Shown here: positions 16,376-25,396 of the stretch, in pieces
How the letters are laid out: every line of letters begins with the position of its first letter
Numbering within the stretch: the first letter of the stretch is position 1
Source: Candidatus Zixiibacteriota bacterium
GTDB lineage: Bacteria > Zixibacteria > MSB-5A5 > GN15 > FEB-12
Length of the DNA: 64,000 nucleotides
NCBI GenBank assembly: GCA_024280215.1
Contig: JAJRQO010000034.1
Span: forward strand, 86,094 to 150,093
Direction of reading: 5' to 3'
Notes under the pieces: generated by a model
Database searches by the model: none
The model's input: the letters and a program-made list of their open reading frames with translations, nothing else
Told to the model about the DNA's origin: nothing
Translations under genes and position numbers: made by a program

Positions 16376-16750
16376 GTGTCTGACTTAAAAATACTTGCAG
16401 TTGATGACAGTCCTACAATGAGAAGAATTATTCTCAACACACTAAAACGGGCAGGTTTTACAGATGTCGTTGAAGCTGTTGATGGCAAAGATGCACTTGC
16501 GAAAATGGAAGTAGATACTTTCAATTTTGTGATTACTGATTGGAATATGCCTGAAATGGATGGACTGACATTTGTAACTACTCTTCGTGAAAAAGACCAG
16601 TACAAAACATTACCAATTCTTATGGTTACAACTAGATCTGTGAAGGATGATATCTTGGAAGCAATGAAAGCAGGAGTGAATAATTATATCGTCAAACCTT
16701 TTACTCCAGAAACATTAAAAGAAAAAATAGATCAAGTGTTAGCTGGTTAA
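16376..16750 (+). CDS. cheY: Chemotaxis response regulator CheY
   Basis: This 124-residue receiver is a close match to canonical CheY: ILAVDDSPTMRRI, D55 in VITDWNMPEMDGL, MVTTRSVKDDI with the switch Thr, AGVNNYIVKPFTPE. Phosphorylated by CheA, it binds the flagellar switch to change rotation. The start is GTG 16376 behind a very strong AAAGGAGG. It sits directly before cheZ, as in proteobacteria. Confidence 0.95.
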   Translation: MSDLKILAVDDSPTMRRIILNTLKRAGFTDVVEAVDGKDALAKMEVDTFNFVITDWNMPEMDGLTFVTTLREKDQYKTLPILMVTTRSVKDDILEAMKAGVNNYIVKPFTPETLKEKIDQVLAG

Positions 16751-16773
16751 ACAGTTATTAAGGAGAATTTGAA

Positions 16774-17361
16774 ATGTCAGAAGTTCTAAATCTGCAGGAT
16801 AAAATAAAAAATGAACTCTTGGATATTTCTGGGACTATTAGTGAAATCGTAGATAGTTATAAACAACTACATAGTCCTCTTGTAGAGACCCAGAAAAATG
16901 TTCCAAAAGCAACTGAACAGCTTGATAAAATAGCTGAACAGACTGCGGCAGCAACTCATCGGATGCTTGATACAGCTGAGCTTATTACCCAACGTGAAGA
17001 TGAAGTTATCGCAGGTTTAAATATAATTAAAGAAAAAATTAATAACAAAAATTACGATGAAGTTATTGAACTTTGTGATGACTTAGCATTAAAAGCATCT
17101 GATAACAATAATGATGCATTTGTAATTATGGATGCCCTTCAGTTTCAAGATATAACTTCACAACAAATCGACCATGCTGTAGTTTTGCTTGAGGAGCTTG
17201 AAAAAAAGCTCCATCGTATTTTAGCCGTTTTAAATGGTGAAGATAATAAAGATTTACCAGAAGTTTCAGTAAGTAAAAAACGTGCTTTTGATCCACATGC
17301 TGACTTATTTACAAATAAAACAAATCAGCATGATATTGATAGCTTGTTTTCAAAAAAATAA
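16774..17361 (+). CDS. cheZ: CheY-P phosphatase CheZ
   Basis: The 195-residue helical protein has the CheZ active-site segment DALQFQDITSQQI, whose Asp and Gln correspond to the CheZ residues that position the attacking water on CheY-P. A long four-helix-bundle region precedes it, and the C-terminus ends DIDSLFSKK, resembling the CheY-tethering tail of CheZ behind a flexible linker (about 150-183). It lies between cheY and cheA. CheZ is typical of beta/gammaproteobacteria with scattered homologues elsewhere. Confidence 0.88.
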   Translation: MSEVLNLQDKIKNELLDISGTISEIVDSYKQLHSPLVETQKNVPKATEQLDKIAEQTAAATHRMLDTAELITQREDEVIAGLNIIKEKINNKNYDEVIELCDDLALKASDNNNDAFVIMDALQFQDITSQQIDHAVVLLEELEKKLHRILAVLNGEDNKDLPEVSVSKKRAFDPHADLFTNKTNQHDIDSLFSKK

Positions 17362-17418
17362 TTAGAAGATATCTTTTTATAATATCTTTACAAACAAAAT
17401 AAACAGATGGGCTGAAAT

Positions 17419-19218
17419 ATGTCAGAAGACACAGATTTTGAAATGGAAGAAATGCAGGAAATTATTGATGATTTCCTCGTTGAAGCAGATGAGCTTATTA
17501 GTTCGCTTGATAATAATTTAGTTGAATTGGAATCTCAGCCTGAAAATTTAGATTTGTTAAACGAAATTTTTAGAGCAGCTCATACTATTAAGGGTACTTC
17601 GAGCTTTTTGGGTTTTGATCAGGTAACTGATTTAACTCATAAGATGGAAGATATTTTAAATAAGCTGAGAAAATCAGATTTAAAAGTTTCCACTAATATC
17701 ATGGATATCCTTCTTGAATCACTTGATTTGTTAAAAGTGTTGATTGAAAATGTTCGTGAGCATAAAGATGAAAAACTTGATTTAGATGATATTATCAAGA
17801 GGCTTGTGGTTGCTTTTGAAGGTAAAGATCAACCTGCTTCTCCTGAACCAGCACTTGAAGTTACTAACCTACCTGAAAATACAACGACTGAGACAAAAAC
17901 TGTTACAAAAGAAGTTTCAGAAGTTCAACCAGCATCAATTCTATCATCTGCTTCTACTCCAGTACCAGTAGTAGATGAAGAACATACTAATGACGAAATT
18001 AAAAGCAAACCTCCTAAAAAAGCATCTGAACAGACTATTCGTGTTGATGTTGATCGCTTAGATACTTTGATGAATATGATGGGTGAGCTTGTCTTAGGTC
18101 GTAATAGTATGGTGCAGACTGTTGGGAAGCTTGTATCAGATAATGAGGGTGATTACAATTTAGAACAACTCACATCATCATCAAACTCTATCAATTTTAT
18201 TACAACTGAGCTTCAGATGGCTGTTATGAAAATGAGAATGCAACCAATCGGCAAAGTATTTAAAAAAGTGCCAAGGTTGGTTCGTGATTTATCAAGAGAT
18301 TCTGGAAAAGATATTGCTTTAGTTATTAAAGGTGAAGCAACGGAATTAGATAAATCAGTTATAGAAGAAATAGGCGATCCATTGGTGCATATTATTCGGA
18401 ACTCATGTGACCATGGGATTGAATCTCCAGAAGATCGTATTGCCGCTGGCAAGCCAAAACAGGGAACCGTACAACTCATTGCTGAACAAGAAGGTTCAAA
18501 TATCATTATAAAAATTGTCGATGATGGTAGGGGGCTTGATGTTGAAGCAATTCGTAATAAAGCAGTCGAGCGGAATCTTACTTCAAGAACTGAAGTCGAT
18601 AATATGTCTGATAAAGAAGTCTTTAAATATATCTTTGGTGCTGGATTCTCAACAGCTAAAAAAGTGACTGATGTTTCTGGCCGTGGTGTAGGGATGGATG
18701 TTGTTCGTACAAATATAGAAAAACTGAATGGTATGATCGAGCTTGAATCGGAACTCGGTCAGGGTACAACAATTTCTATCAAGCTACCACTTACACTTGC
18801 AATTATCCAAGGTTTGTTAGTACAATCTGATGAAGAAGTTTACATTTTGCCATTATCATCTGTTCATGAAACAGTTAAATCTGAACATTCAGAGATTTAC
18901 TATGTGAATAAAAAACCTGTACTCAGATTGCGTGAAGATGTAATCCCTATTATTAACTTAGGTGAAGTCTTACGTGAGAGTTCTGCTGGTTTTACTCTGA
19001 CCGAAAAACCATACATCGTTGTTGTTGGTTTAGCAGAAAGCAAAATAGGAATTATTATTGATAAATTTCTTGGGCAAGAAGAAGTCGTGATTAAATCTTT
19101 GGGAGACTATCTTGGTACGACTGAAGGTGTTGCTGGAGCAACAATCTTGGGTGATGGACGTATTCGTTTAATTGTTGATTTGATTGGACTATTTAATATT
19201 GCTAAGAAAATTAAGTAA
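17419..19218 (+). CDS. cheA: Chemotaxis histidine kinase CheA (without P2 domain)
   Basis: This 599-residue kinase has an Hpt domain (about 10-115) with phospho-acceptor His55 in RAAHTIKGTSSFLGF, then a Pro/Thr/Glu-rich linker (about 135-200), the dimerisation helices with VDRLDTLMNMMGELVLGRN, the ATPase domain with HIIRNSCDHGIE and DDGRGLD, GAGFSTAKKVTDVSGRGVG, and a CheW-like domain (about 455-595). No room is left for the P2 CheY-docking domain between Hpt and dimerisation helices. It autophosphorylates in response to receptors and passes phosphate to CheY and CheB. CheW itself is not encoded in the window. Confidence 0.97.
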   Translation: MSEDTDFEMEEMQEIIDDFLVEADELISSLDNNLVELESQPENLDLLNEIFRAAHTIKGTSSFLGFDQVTDLTHKMEDILNKLRKSDLKVSTNIMDILLESLDLLKVLIENVREHKDEKLDLDDIIKRLVVAFEGKDQPASPEPALEVTNLPENTTTETKTVTKEVSEVQPASILSSASTPVPVVDEEHTNDEIKSKPPKKASEQTIRVDVDRLDTLMNMMGELVLGRNSMVQTVGKLVSDNEGDYNLEQLTSSSNSINFITTELQMAVMKMRMQPIGKVFKKVPRLVRDLSRDSGKDIALVIKGEATELDKSVIEEIGDPLVHIIRNSCDHGIESPEDRIAAGKPKQGTVQLIAEQEGSNIIIKIVDDGRGLDVEAIRNKAVERNLTSRTEVDNMSDKEVFKYIFGAGFSTAKKVTDVSGRGVGMDVVRTNIEKLNGMIELESELGQGTTISIKLPLTLAIIQGLLVQSDEEVYILPLSSVHETVKSEHSEIYYVNKKPVLRLREDVIPIINLGEVLRESSAGFTLTEKPYIVVVGLAESKIGIIIDKFLGQEEVVIKSLGDYLGTTEGVAGATILGDGRIRLIVDLIGLFNIAKKIK

Positions 19219-19232
19219 CCAGGAGCTATATA

Positions 19233-20375
19233 GTGGCTGTAGATAAAATTAGAGTTCTTGTTGTCGATGATTCAGCATTTATGAGAAAAGCTCTCACGAT
19301 GATGCTTGAGGAAGACCCGCAGATAAAAGTCGTTGGGTCAGCACGAGATGGACAAGAAGGGTGTGAAAAAGTAAAATCTCTCAAACCAGATTTAGTTACG
19401 ATGGATATAGAAATGCCTCGCATGGATGGATTGACGGCACTAAAAAATATTATGGATGAAAATCCGACTCCAGTCATGATGCTTTCATCACTGACAACAG
19501 AAGGGGCTGGGGCAACACTGGATGCGATGGATTTAGGGGCGGTTGATTTTATTCCTAAAGAGCTGTCATATGTTTCATTAGACATTGTTAAGATAAAAGA
19601 AGGCTTACAAAAAAAGATAAAAGATATTGCCAGACGTAAACATATTCTGATGGCACGTTACAAGCAAGCTGCGGCATTTAAAAAAGCTAAAGGAACAAAG
19701 CAACATTTACGTACCAAAATTAGAACTGGTGGTGCTCGTTTTGCAGGGAAACCTGGTGTCACAAAAGCAGCGGTGTCTTCTCCAAGGTTTATTAAAAAGC
19801 AAAATCATCATATAGATATTATTGCTATAGGTTCTTCAACTGGTGGTCCTCCTGCTTTACAGGAAGTGATTACAAAACTTCCTAAAAATCTACCTGTCGG
19901 AGTTGTTGTTGCACAGCATATGCCTCCGATGTTTACAAAGTCTCTTGCTGAACGTCTTGATAAACTTTCTCAAGTGACAGTAAAAGAAGCTGAAAATGGT
20001 GAAATTGTTCAACCTGGATTTGTCTATATTGCTCCAGGAGGGAAACATCTTACTTTGAAAAAATTTGTAGCTCGGGCTAAAATTGTAATATCTGATAAAC
20101 CTGATACAACCTTATATAAACCATGTGTAGATGTAATGATTAAGTCAGTTGCTGAAATTTATGGTAAATCTGTTTTAGGTGTTATTTTGACAGGTATGGG
20201 AAGTAATGGTGTTATCGGCTTGAAATTGGTAAATAATTCGGGTGGTAAAATTATAGCACAAAATGCTGAGTCCTGTATAGTGTATGGTATGCCAAAAGCT
20301 GTCGTAGATGCACAGATTGCTGACCATATAGCTTCAATTGAGAATATATACTCAGAAATTGCGGCTTATTTTTAA
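19233..20375 (+). CDS. cheB: Chemotaxis protein-glutamate methylesterase CheB, Asn at the usual catalytic Asp
   Basis: A 380-residue protein with an N-terminal receiver (D58 in VTMDIEMPRMDG) and a C-terminal methylesterase domain with AIGSSTGGPPAL (nucleophile Ser) and VVAQHMPPMFT (catalytic His). The third triad position, normally Asp in TGMGxDG, is Asn325 in TGMGSNG. The start is GTG 19233 with AGGAG ten bases upstream. CheB demethylates or deamidates receptors when phosphorylated by CheA. It is the last gene of the operon that began at the RsbU-like phosphatase. Confidence 0.95.
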   Translation: MAVDKIRVLVVDDSAFMRKALTMMLEEDPQIKVVGSARDGQEGCEKVKSLKPDLVTMDIEMPRMDGLTALKNIMDENPTPVMMLSSLTTEGAGATLDAMDLGAVDFIPKELSYVSLDIVKIKEGLQKKIKDIARRKHILMARYKQAAAFKKAKGTKQHLRTKIRTGGARFAGKPGVTKAAVSSPRFIKKQNHHIDIIAIGSSTGGPPALQEVITKLPKNLPVGVVVAQHMPPMFTKSLAERLDKLSQVTVKEAENGEIVQPGFVYIAPGGKHLTLKKFVARAKIVISDKPDTTLYKPCVDVMIKSVAEIYGKSVLGVILTGMGSNGVIGLKLVNNSGGKIIAQNAESCIVYGMPKAVVDAQIADHIASIENIYSEIAAYF

Positions 20376-20388
20376 AAAAAGTTTTTGT

Positions 20389-20417
20389 TGAAATTTTTTC
20401 CTACTATGTCTATCATC
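20389..20417 (+). promoter_or_regulatory. Sigma70-type promoter for the flgS/flgR-like pair
   Basis: TTGAAA (20389-20394), exactly 17 bases, TATCAT (20412-20417), 25 bases before the ATG at 20443. It gives the regulators a promoter independent of the flagellar sigma factors. Confidence 0.55.
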
Positions 20418-20442
20418 GCATTATAAACGATGAAAGAAGAGA

Positions 20443-21777
20443 ATGGACGAATTAAGCAAAACTTTAGACAACTCCAATACCGATAGCAGCGAATTAGCTC
20501 GATTTACTGAGTCATACGCTTCTTTTAATCGAATAATTAATTCGCTTCAAAGAAAATATATTGACCTCAAGGAAGAATTTTCCGCTCAAAACAATCTCTT
20601 AGTACAAGCTAATAAGAAATTAGTTGAGTTAACTGACAGAAATATAACTGCCACTGAATATCTTAATTCAATTCTCCACTCAATCTCAGCAGGAGTTATA
20701 ACAGTAGATTCTGATGGGAAGATAACTCATTTTAACCCTGCGGCGTCTGTTATTTTAGGTATTCCAAAATCAGATTCAATTGAAAAATCATACAGAGATA
20801 TTATTCCACAAGGTATTCCAGCTCATGCGAACGCACTTCGCACAGCAGAAACAGGCAATGAATTTGAGTCAGTTGAAAAAACTATCACTATGGCTGATAA
20901 GAGCAAACTTCGTCTATCTGTTTCAACCGCTCTTATAAAAGATAAAAATGGAAACGCGATTGGTGCCACAGAAGTTTTTCAGGATCTTACAAAAATTAAA
21001 AAGATGGAAAATGAAATCGCTCGTCTGAATACCCTTGCCGCCCTGGGGGAAATGGCAGCGACAATCGCTCATGAAGTTCGTAACCCAATTGCGGGAATTG
21101 GTGGGTTTGCGGCACTTCTGGACAGAGATTTATCGGTAGATGATCCCAATAAAAAACTGATTGGGAATATTGTTAAAGGCGTTAATAATCTCAATTTGAC
21201 GATTGATACTCTTTTGAATTATACCCGATTTGAAGAAATAAATAAAGAAGAGACCAATTGTACTCGGTTTTTAGACCAAGCAATTGAGCAGTTCAAAATT
21301 GATCAGCAGGAAAATTTAGATTCAGTTGAAATCCAGCATTCAAAATTAAATTCGACTGAAAAATCGATTGAAGTTTCTATCGACCCCATGCTCTTTAGGC
21401 AGGTTATTTTCAATATTATGAAAAATGGTATTGAGGCTATCGACTACAAAGGAATAATTAAGATTCAAACCGAAAAACTTTCAAGACAAAAAGCTTTGAA
21501 GTTGTATGCTGAGCGACTGATGTTTGGATTGCAAGAAACTGTGATAGAAATAAAAATATCAGATTCTGGAGATGGGATTGATAAACATAATATAGATAAA
21601 ATATTCTCTCCGTTTTTTACGACAAAGACAGAAGGAAACGGTTTGGGATTAGCTGTTGCGTGGAAAATTGTGAAAACTCATGGAGGTGATATGTTTGTAG
21701 AAAATAACAAACTCGAATCAGGTGCTCTGTTCACTATTTTGTTAACAACTGGTATTAACAATAGGCAGGGAGAGTAA
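20443..21777 (+). CDS. PAS-domain sensor histidine kinase (FlgS/AtoS-like)
   Basis: This 444-residue kinase has no membrane segments. An N-terminal coiled coil (about 20-70) leads to a PAS domain (about 75-185), then a HisKA helix with MAATIAHEVRNPIAGIGGF and a HATPase domain with NIMKNGIEAID, DSGDGID, FFTTKTEGNGLGLAVAWKIV. A soluble kinase directly before a sigma54 activator and next to flagellar genes is the FlgS/FlgR arrangement of epsilon- and deltaproteobacteria. I therefore infer that it starts the flagellar cascade, though the signal is not evident. Confidence 0.87.
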   Translation: MDELSKTLDNSNTDSSELARFTESYASFNRIINSLQRKYIDLKEEFSAQNNLLVQANKKLVELTDRNITATEYLNSILHSISAGVITVDSDGKITHFNPAASVILGIPKSDSIEKSYRDIIPQGIPAHANALRTAETGNEFESVEKTITMADKSKLRLSVSTALIKDKNGNAIGATEVFQDLTKIKKMENEIARLNTLAALGEMAATIAHEVRNPIAGIGGFAALLDRDLSVDDPNKKLIGNIVKGVNNLNLTIDTLLNYTRFEEINKEETNCTRFLDQAIEQFKIDQQENLDSVEIQHSKLNSTEKSIEVSIDPMLFRQVIFNIMKNGIEAIDYKGIIKIQTEKLSRQKALKLYAERLMFGLQETVIEIKISDSGDGIDKHNIDKIFSPFFTTKTEGNGLGLAVAWKIVKTHGGDMFVENNKLESGALFTILLTTGINNRQGE

Positions 21778-21780
21778 TCG

Positions 21781-23130
21781 ATGAATTATTCCGTTTTAAT
21801 TGTAGATGATGATAAGTTAGTAAATGAGTTCTTAGTTGAAACTCTTAAAAGAGCAGGTTATGAATGTGAATCTGTCTTTTCGGGAGAAGATGCTTTAGTT
21901 CTTTTTAAGCAAAAAGAGTTTGATATTGTGCTTTCTGATTATAAGATGAAAGAGATGGATGGAGTTCAGCTTTTAAAGCATATAAAAAATATTAATCAGC
22001 AAACTGCCTTTATTATCATGACAGGATATGGTACTGTTGAGACTGCTGTCAAAGCGATTAAACTTGGTGCATATGATTTTCTTCTGAAGCCAGTTACGCC
22101 AGAAACTATAGAGCATATCATGCAACGAGTGACTGAAATGCTTGATCTCAAGCAGGAAAATGCAACCATGCGTCAGGAACTTTCCGATAAATTTCAAAAT
22201 ATTATCGGTAAATCAAAAGAGATGCGTGAAGTGTTTGAACTTATTCAATCGGTCGCATCGGCACGTTCTACGATTATGATTACGGGTTCATCTGGTTCAG
22301 GTAAAGAGATGGTCGCCCGAGCGGTTCATTATGCATCCAATAGAGCAGACAAACCATTTATTAAGCTCAATTGTGCGGCACTTCCTGAAAACTTAGTTGA
22401 GGCAGAACTTTTTGGTTATGAAAAAGGTGCCTTTACTGATGCCAAGAAAACCAACAGAGGGCGATTTGAACTTGCTGATGGTGGCACTCTTCTGCTTGAT
22501 GAAGTTTCTGAAATGCCAATGAACTTACAATCGAAACTATTGCGTGTTTTACAAGAGAGAGAATTTGAACGGATTGGTTCTGCTACGCCAATTTCTGTTG
22601 ATATTCGAATTATTGCTACATCAAATAGGAATTTAAAAGAGTTTATCGCAGCGGGTAATTTTAGAGAAGATTTGTATTACCGACTTAATGTTATTCCGAT
22701 TCATCTTTGTGCGTTAAACGAACGAGCTGAAGATATTCCACTTTTGGTGCAGCACTTTATTGAAAAGTATAATAAAGAAAATGGTAAAAATGTTGTTGGT
22801 GTCGACCAAACAGCTCTTAATCTCTTCATGAAATACGGTTGGCCTGGTAATGTTCGTGAACTAGAAAATATGATTGAGCGTGCCGTCGTTACGACAAAAA
22901 ATAAGACGCTTACCGAAGATGATTTCCCGGTGGAAATGGCAATTGGCCATGCCGCTGATGATTCACCTGGTTTAAAAGTACCAATGAAGCTTGAAGAGGG
23001 AAGTAAGTTTTTAATTCTCAAAACATTAGAGAAATTCAACGGAAACAAAACCAAAGCTGCTGATGCTTTGGGGATTACAACTCGTACGATTAGAAATAAA
23101 TTAGCGGAGTACAAAGTTGTAGAGAATTAA
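21781..23130 (+). CDS. Sigma54-dependent response regulator (FlgR/NtrC family), GAFTDA loop
   Basis: The 449-residue protein has a receiver (D53 in VLSDYKMKEMDG), a AAA+ domain from about residue 140 with Walker A TGSSGSGKEM, GTLLLDEVSEMP, and a Fis-type helix-turn-helix at the C-terminus (NKTKAADALGITTRTIRNKL). The sigma54-contact loop is GAFTDA rather than the usual GAFTGA. It starts three bases after the kinase stop. Two consensus sigma54 promoters lie 1.8 and 9.9 kb downstream, before flgB and flgF, and are its likely targets. Confidence 0.9.
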   Translation: MNYSVLIVDDDKLVNEFLVETLKRAGYECESVFSGEDALVLFKQKEFDIVLSDYKMKEMDGVQLLKHIKNINQQTAFIIMTGYGTVETAVKAIKLGAYDFLLKPVTPETIEHIMQRVTEMLDLKQENATMRQELSDKFQNIIGKSKEMREVFELIQSVASARSTIMITGSSGSGKEMVARAVHYASNRADKPFIKLNCAALPENLVEAELFGYEKGAFTDAKKTNRGRFELADGGTLLLDEVSEMPMNLQSKLLRVLQEREFERIGSATPISVDIRIIATSNRNLKEFIAAGNFREDLYYRLNVIPIHLCALNERAEDIPLLVQHFIEKYNKENGKNVVGVDQTALNLFMKYGWPGNVRELENMIERAVVTTKNKTLTEDDFPVEMAIGHAADDSPGLKVPMKLEEGSKFLILKTLEKFNGNKTKAADALGITTRTIRNKLAEYKVVEN

Positions 23131-23154
23131 AACGAGCGAAAAGCAACAAATAAC

Positions 23155-23187
23155 AGGCATTTTGATGATTCAAAGTGCCTTTTTTTA
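23155..23187 (+). terminator. Rho-independent terminator after the flgR-like gene
   Basis: Stem AGGCATTTTGA / TCAAAGTGCCT (one G-T pair) with a TGAT loop and seven or more Ts. It isolates the regulatory pair from motAB. Confidence 0.88.
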
Positions 23188-23214
23188 TACAATTTTAACA
23201 AAATCTGCCGATAC
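23188..23214 (+). promoter_or_regulatory. Sigma28-like promoter for motAB
   Basis: TACA (23188-23191), 15 bases, GCCGATAC (23207-23214), directly after the terminator and 74 bases before motA. motAB are sigma28 targets in many bacteria. Confidence 0.6.
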
Positions 23215-23287
23215 TTTAAGAAGTAAGGAAAATAGGTTGAAAAACCATTTTCGACGATAATTTGTTCGTACTTCTAAAAGGATAAAC

Positions 23288-24049
23288 ATGGATTTTGCTA
23301 CTATATTTGGCTTGGTGATGGCTATTGGAGCTATTTCTGGAGCCTATGTAATAGAAGGTGGAACTTTAGAATCTGTCTTCTTGTTTGCTCCGATTTTAAT
23401 TGTGGTTGGAGGTACTCTTGGAGCAACTGCTATTACAACTTCACTCACAACGGTTAACAAAATTCCAACTTATCTTAAATTAGCATTCTTTGGAAAACAT
23501 GAATTTAATCCGTCTTACACGATCTCTGTTTTGATTGCACTTGCTGAAAAAGCAAGACGTGAGGGTGTCTTAGGTCTTGAAAAACATATAGAATCTATCC
23601 GAGACCCATTTTTTAAAAAAGCGGTTTTATTGGTAGTTGATGGAACCGAATTGACATCACTTCGTGAAATATTAGAAAATGAAATAGCATTTTTAGAAGA
23701 ACGTCATAAACATGGAATTATGTTGTTTCAAAAAGCTGGAGGTTTTGCTCCTACGATGGGAATTTTAGGTACTGTCCTAGGGTTGATACAAACACTCAGT
23801 AATACATCGGACGCTGCTAAGATGGCAACTGCTATTGCTGGTGCATTTATCGCAACACTCTGGGGGGTTGGCTTAGCAAATCTTTTCTTACTTCCAGTTT
23901 CTGATAAGCTGAAAATGCGTCATGAAGAAGAGTTAGCCCATTACGAATTAATCATGGAAGGTATTATCGCAATACAATCAGGTGATAACCCTCACGAAGT
24001 CCAAACTCGCCTCAACTCATTTGTACCTCCTGAACTCCGTAACGAATAA
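23288..24049 (+). CDS. motA: Flagellar motor stator protein MotA
   Basis: This 253-residue inner-membrane protein is the proton- or sodium-channel stator subunit. The pattern of four membrane helices is visible: two at the N-terminus (about 4-22 and 30-50) and two in the C-terminal half (about 150-175 and 180-205), with the APTMGILGTVLGLIQTL segment and ATLWGVGLANLFLLPVSDKLK. The large cytoplasmic loop has the charged residues that contact FliG. Ion type cannot be fixed with confidence. AAAAGGA precedes the ATG; motB follows nine bases downstream. Confidence 0.95.
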   Translation: MDFATIFGLVMAIGAISGAYVIEGGTLESVFLFAPILIVVGGTLGATAITTSLTTVNKIPTYLKLAFFGKHEFNPSYTISVLIALAEKARREGVLGLEKHIESIRDPFFKKAVLLVVDGTELTSLREILENEIAFLEERHKHGIMLFQKAGGFAPTMGILGTVLGLIQTLSNTSDAAKMATAIAGAFIATLWGVGLANLFLLPVSDKLKMRHEEELAHYELIMEGIIAIQSGDNPHEVQTRLNSFVPPELRNE

Positions 24050-24058
24050 AGGTTGTTG

Positions 24059-24802
24059 ATGGCTCGTATAAGAAAACAGCTAGAATCTACTGAGAACCAA
24101 GAGCGATGGTTGCTTACCTACGCTGACTTGATTACTCTCTTGTTGGCATTTTTCATTGTTATGTATGCTATGTCTCAAATAGATGCTAAGAAATTTGATA
24201 AAGTTTCACAGGCACTCAATGGTGTTCTCAAGGGTGGAAGTTCTATTATTGACAAAGGTGATGCTGAGCAGATAAAAAATTTAGGTCTAATTAAGCTTGG
24301 TGATCTTAATATTATCCAAAAACAGTTAGCAAAAAAATTTGAAATCCTTGGCAAAAACGAAGAGGTACAAACTGAAATTACTGAACGAGGGCTTGTAGTA
24401 CATATTATGGAATCTGCTCTGTTTGAAGAAGGGTCTGCCGATTTGATGAGTCGAACAACAGAAATATTGGACATTATTTATGAAGGTATCAAAGGTCGTC
24501 CAAATCATGTTCGTATTGAGGGACATACCGATGACCGCACTATTCAATCACTAATCTATCCGTCTAACTGGGAACTTTCAACGGCTCGGGCCACATCGGT
24601 CGTTCGATATTTTATAGATAACTATGAAATTAGTGCTGATAAACTTTCGGCTTTAGGATATTCTGAGTACCGTCCGATTAAGCCTAATAATACAATTGAA
24701 AATCGAGCAATCAATCGCAGAGTTGATATTGTCATCCTGACAATGGATTTAACATTAAAGGAACCATCATCGCAATTGTATGAATTCGCTAATAATCGGT
24801 AA
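24059..24802 (+). CDS. motB: Flagellar motor stator protein MotB
   Basis: I place the start at ATG 24059, with AAAGG seven bases upstream; two TTG codons at 24053 and 24056 are in frame but overlap that site. The 247-residue product has one N-terminal membrane helix with the ion-binding Asp in TYADLITLLLAFF, a plug/linker region and an OmpA-like peptidoglycan-binding domain (about 115-235) with RIEGHTDDRTI and NWELSTARATSVVRYF. It anchors MotA to the cell wall. It is followed by a 170-base gap with the flgB promoter. Confidence 0.95.
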   Translation: MARIRKQLESTENQERWLLTYADLITLLLAFFIVMYAMSQIDAKKFDKVSQALNGVLKGGSSIIDKGDAEQIKNLGLIKLGDLNIIQKQLAKKFEILGKNEEVQTEITERGLVVHIMESALFEEGSADLMSRTTEILDIIYEGIKGRPNHVRIEGHTDDRTIQSLIYPSNWELSTARATSVVRYFIDNYEISADKLSALGYSEYRPIKPNNTIENRAINRRVDIVILTMDLTLKEPSSQLYEFANNR

Positions 24803-24920
24803 TTTCTTCACATCACATTGGAAAATTCTTCCTAATCAAATCTTCTTGTTCCAATATGGAACAAATCTAATAATACCTATCTTTTAATACAGCAATGGTT
24901 TACGTGTAATTTTGTTTGTT

Positions 24921-24936
24921 TGGCACAGCCCTTGCT
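24921..24936 (+). promoter_or_regulatory. Sigma54 promoter for the flgB-fliJ operon
   Basis: TGGCACAGCCCTTGCT matches the sigma54 consensus TGGCAC-N5-TTGCW, with exact GG-N10-GC spacing (GG 24922-24923, GC 24934-24935). The predicted start site is about 24947, 26 bases before flgB. Confidence 0.88.
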
Positions 24937-24972
24937 TAACAAGAAGCTGTAGAAAACTATAAATAGGATATT

Positions 24973-25386
24973 ATGGAAAATAAGATTACACAATTTATCT
25001 TTGATAAAATTGGCGTTCCAAAATCGCAGAAGTATCTCGATCTTGCATCGTTGAAGCATAAACTGGTCTCTGGCAATATTGCCAATATCTCAACACCAGG
25101 TTATAGGTCGAAGAGTTTCGATTTCCAAAAAGAGTTTCAAAAAGTTTCTGGTGGTGGAAGTTCATTGCGTGGTGTGACAACTAATGCGAATCATATACCA
25201 ACAGGGTCTCATGAAGCGAAAGCTCCTAAACTTGATGCCAAAAAAGTTGAAGTAGGCGAAATGAATTCTGTAGATATAGATAAAGAAATTGCTGGACTCG
25301 CTCAAAACGAACTGCTGTATGAAGTTGGTGCTACATTATTACAAAGAAAATTTGAAGGGTTGCGTAAGGCAATCCAAAGTAAATAG
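24973..25386 (+). CDS. flgB: Flagellar basal-body rod protein FlgB
   Basis: This 137-residue proximal rod protein has the rod/hook family N-terminus around LVSGNIANISTPGYRSKSFDF and a C-terminal helix ending ALLQRKFEGLRKAI-like. It is secreted by the flagellar type III apparatus without a cleaved signal and polymerises in the periplasm. It is the first gene behind a sigma54 promoter. Confidence 0.95.
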   Translation: MENKITQFIFDKIGVPKSQKYLDLASLKHKLVSGNIANISTPGYRSKSFDFQKEFQKVSGGGSSLRGVTTNANHIPTGSHEAKAPKLDAKKVEVGEMNSVDIDKEIAGLAQNELLYEVGATLLQRKFEGLRKAIQSK

Positions 25387-25396
25387 GAGTTAAGCT

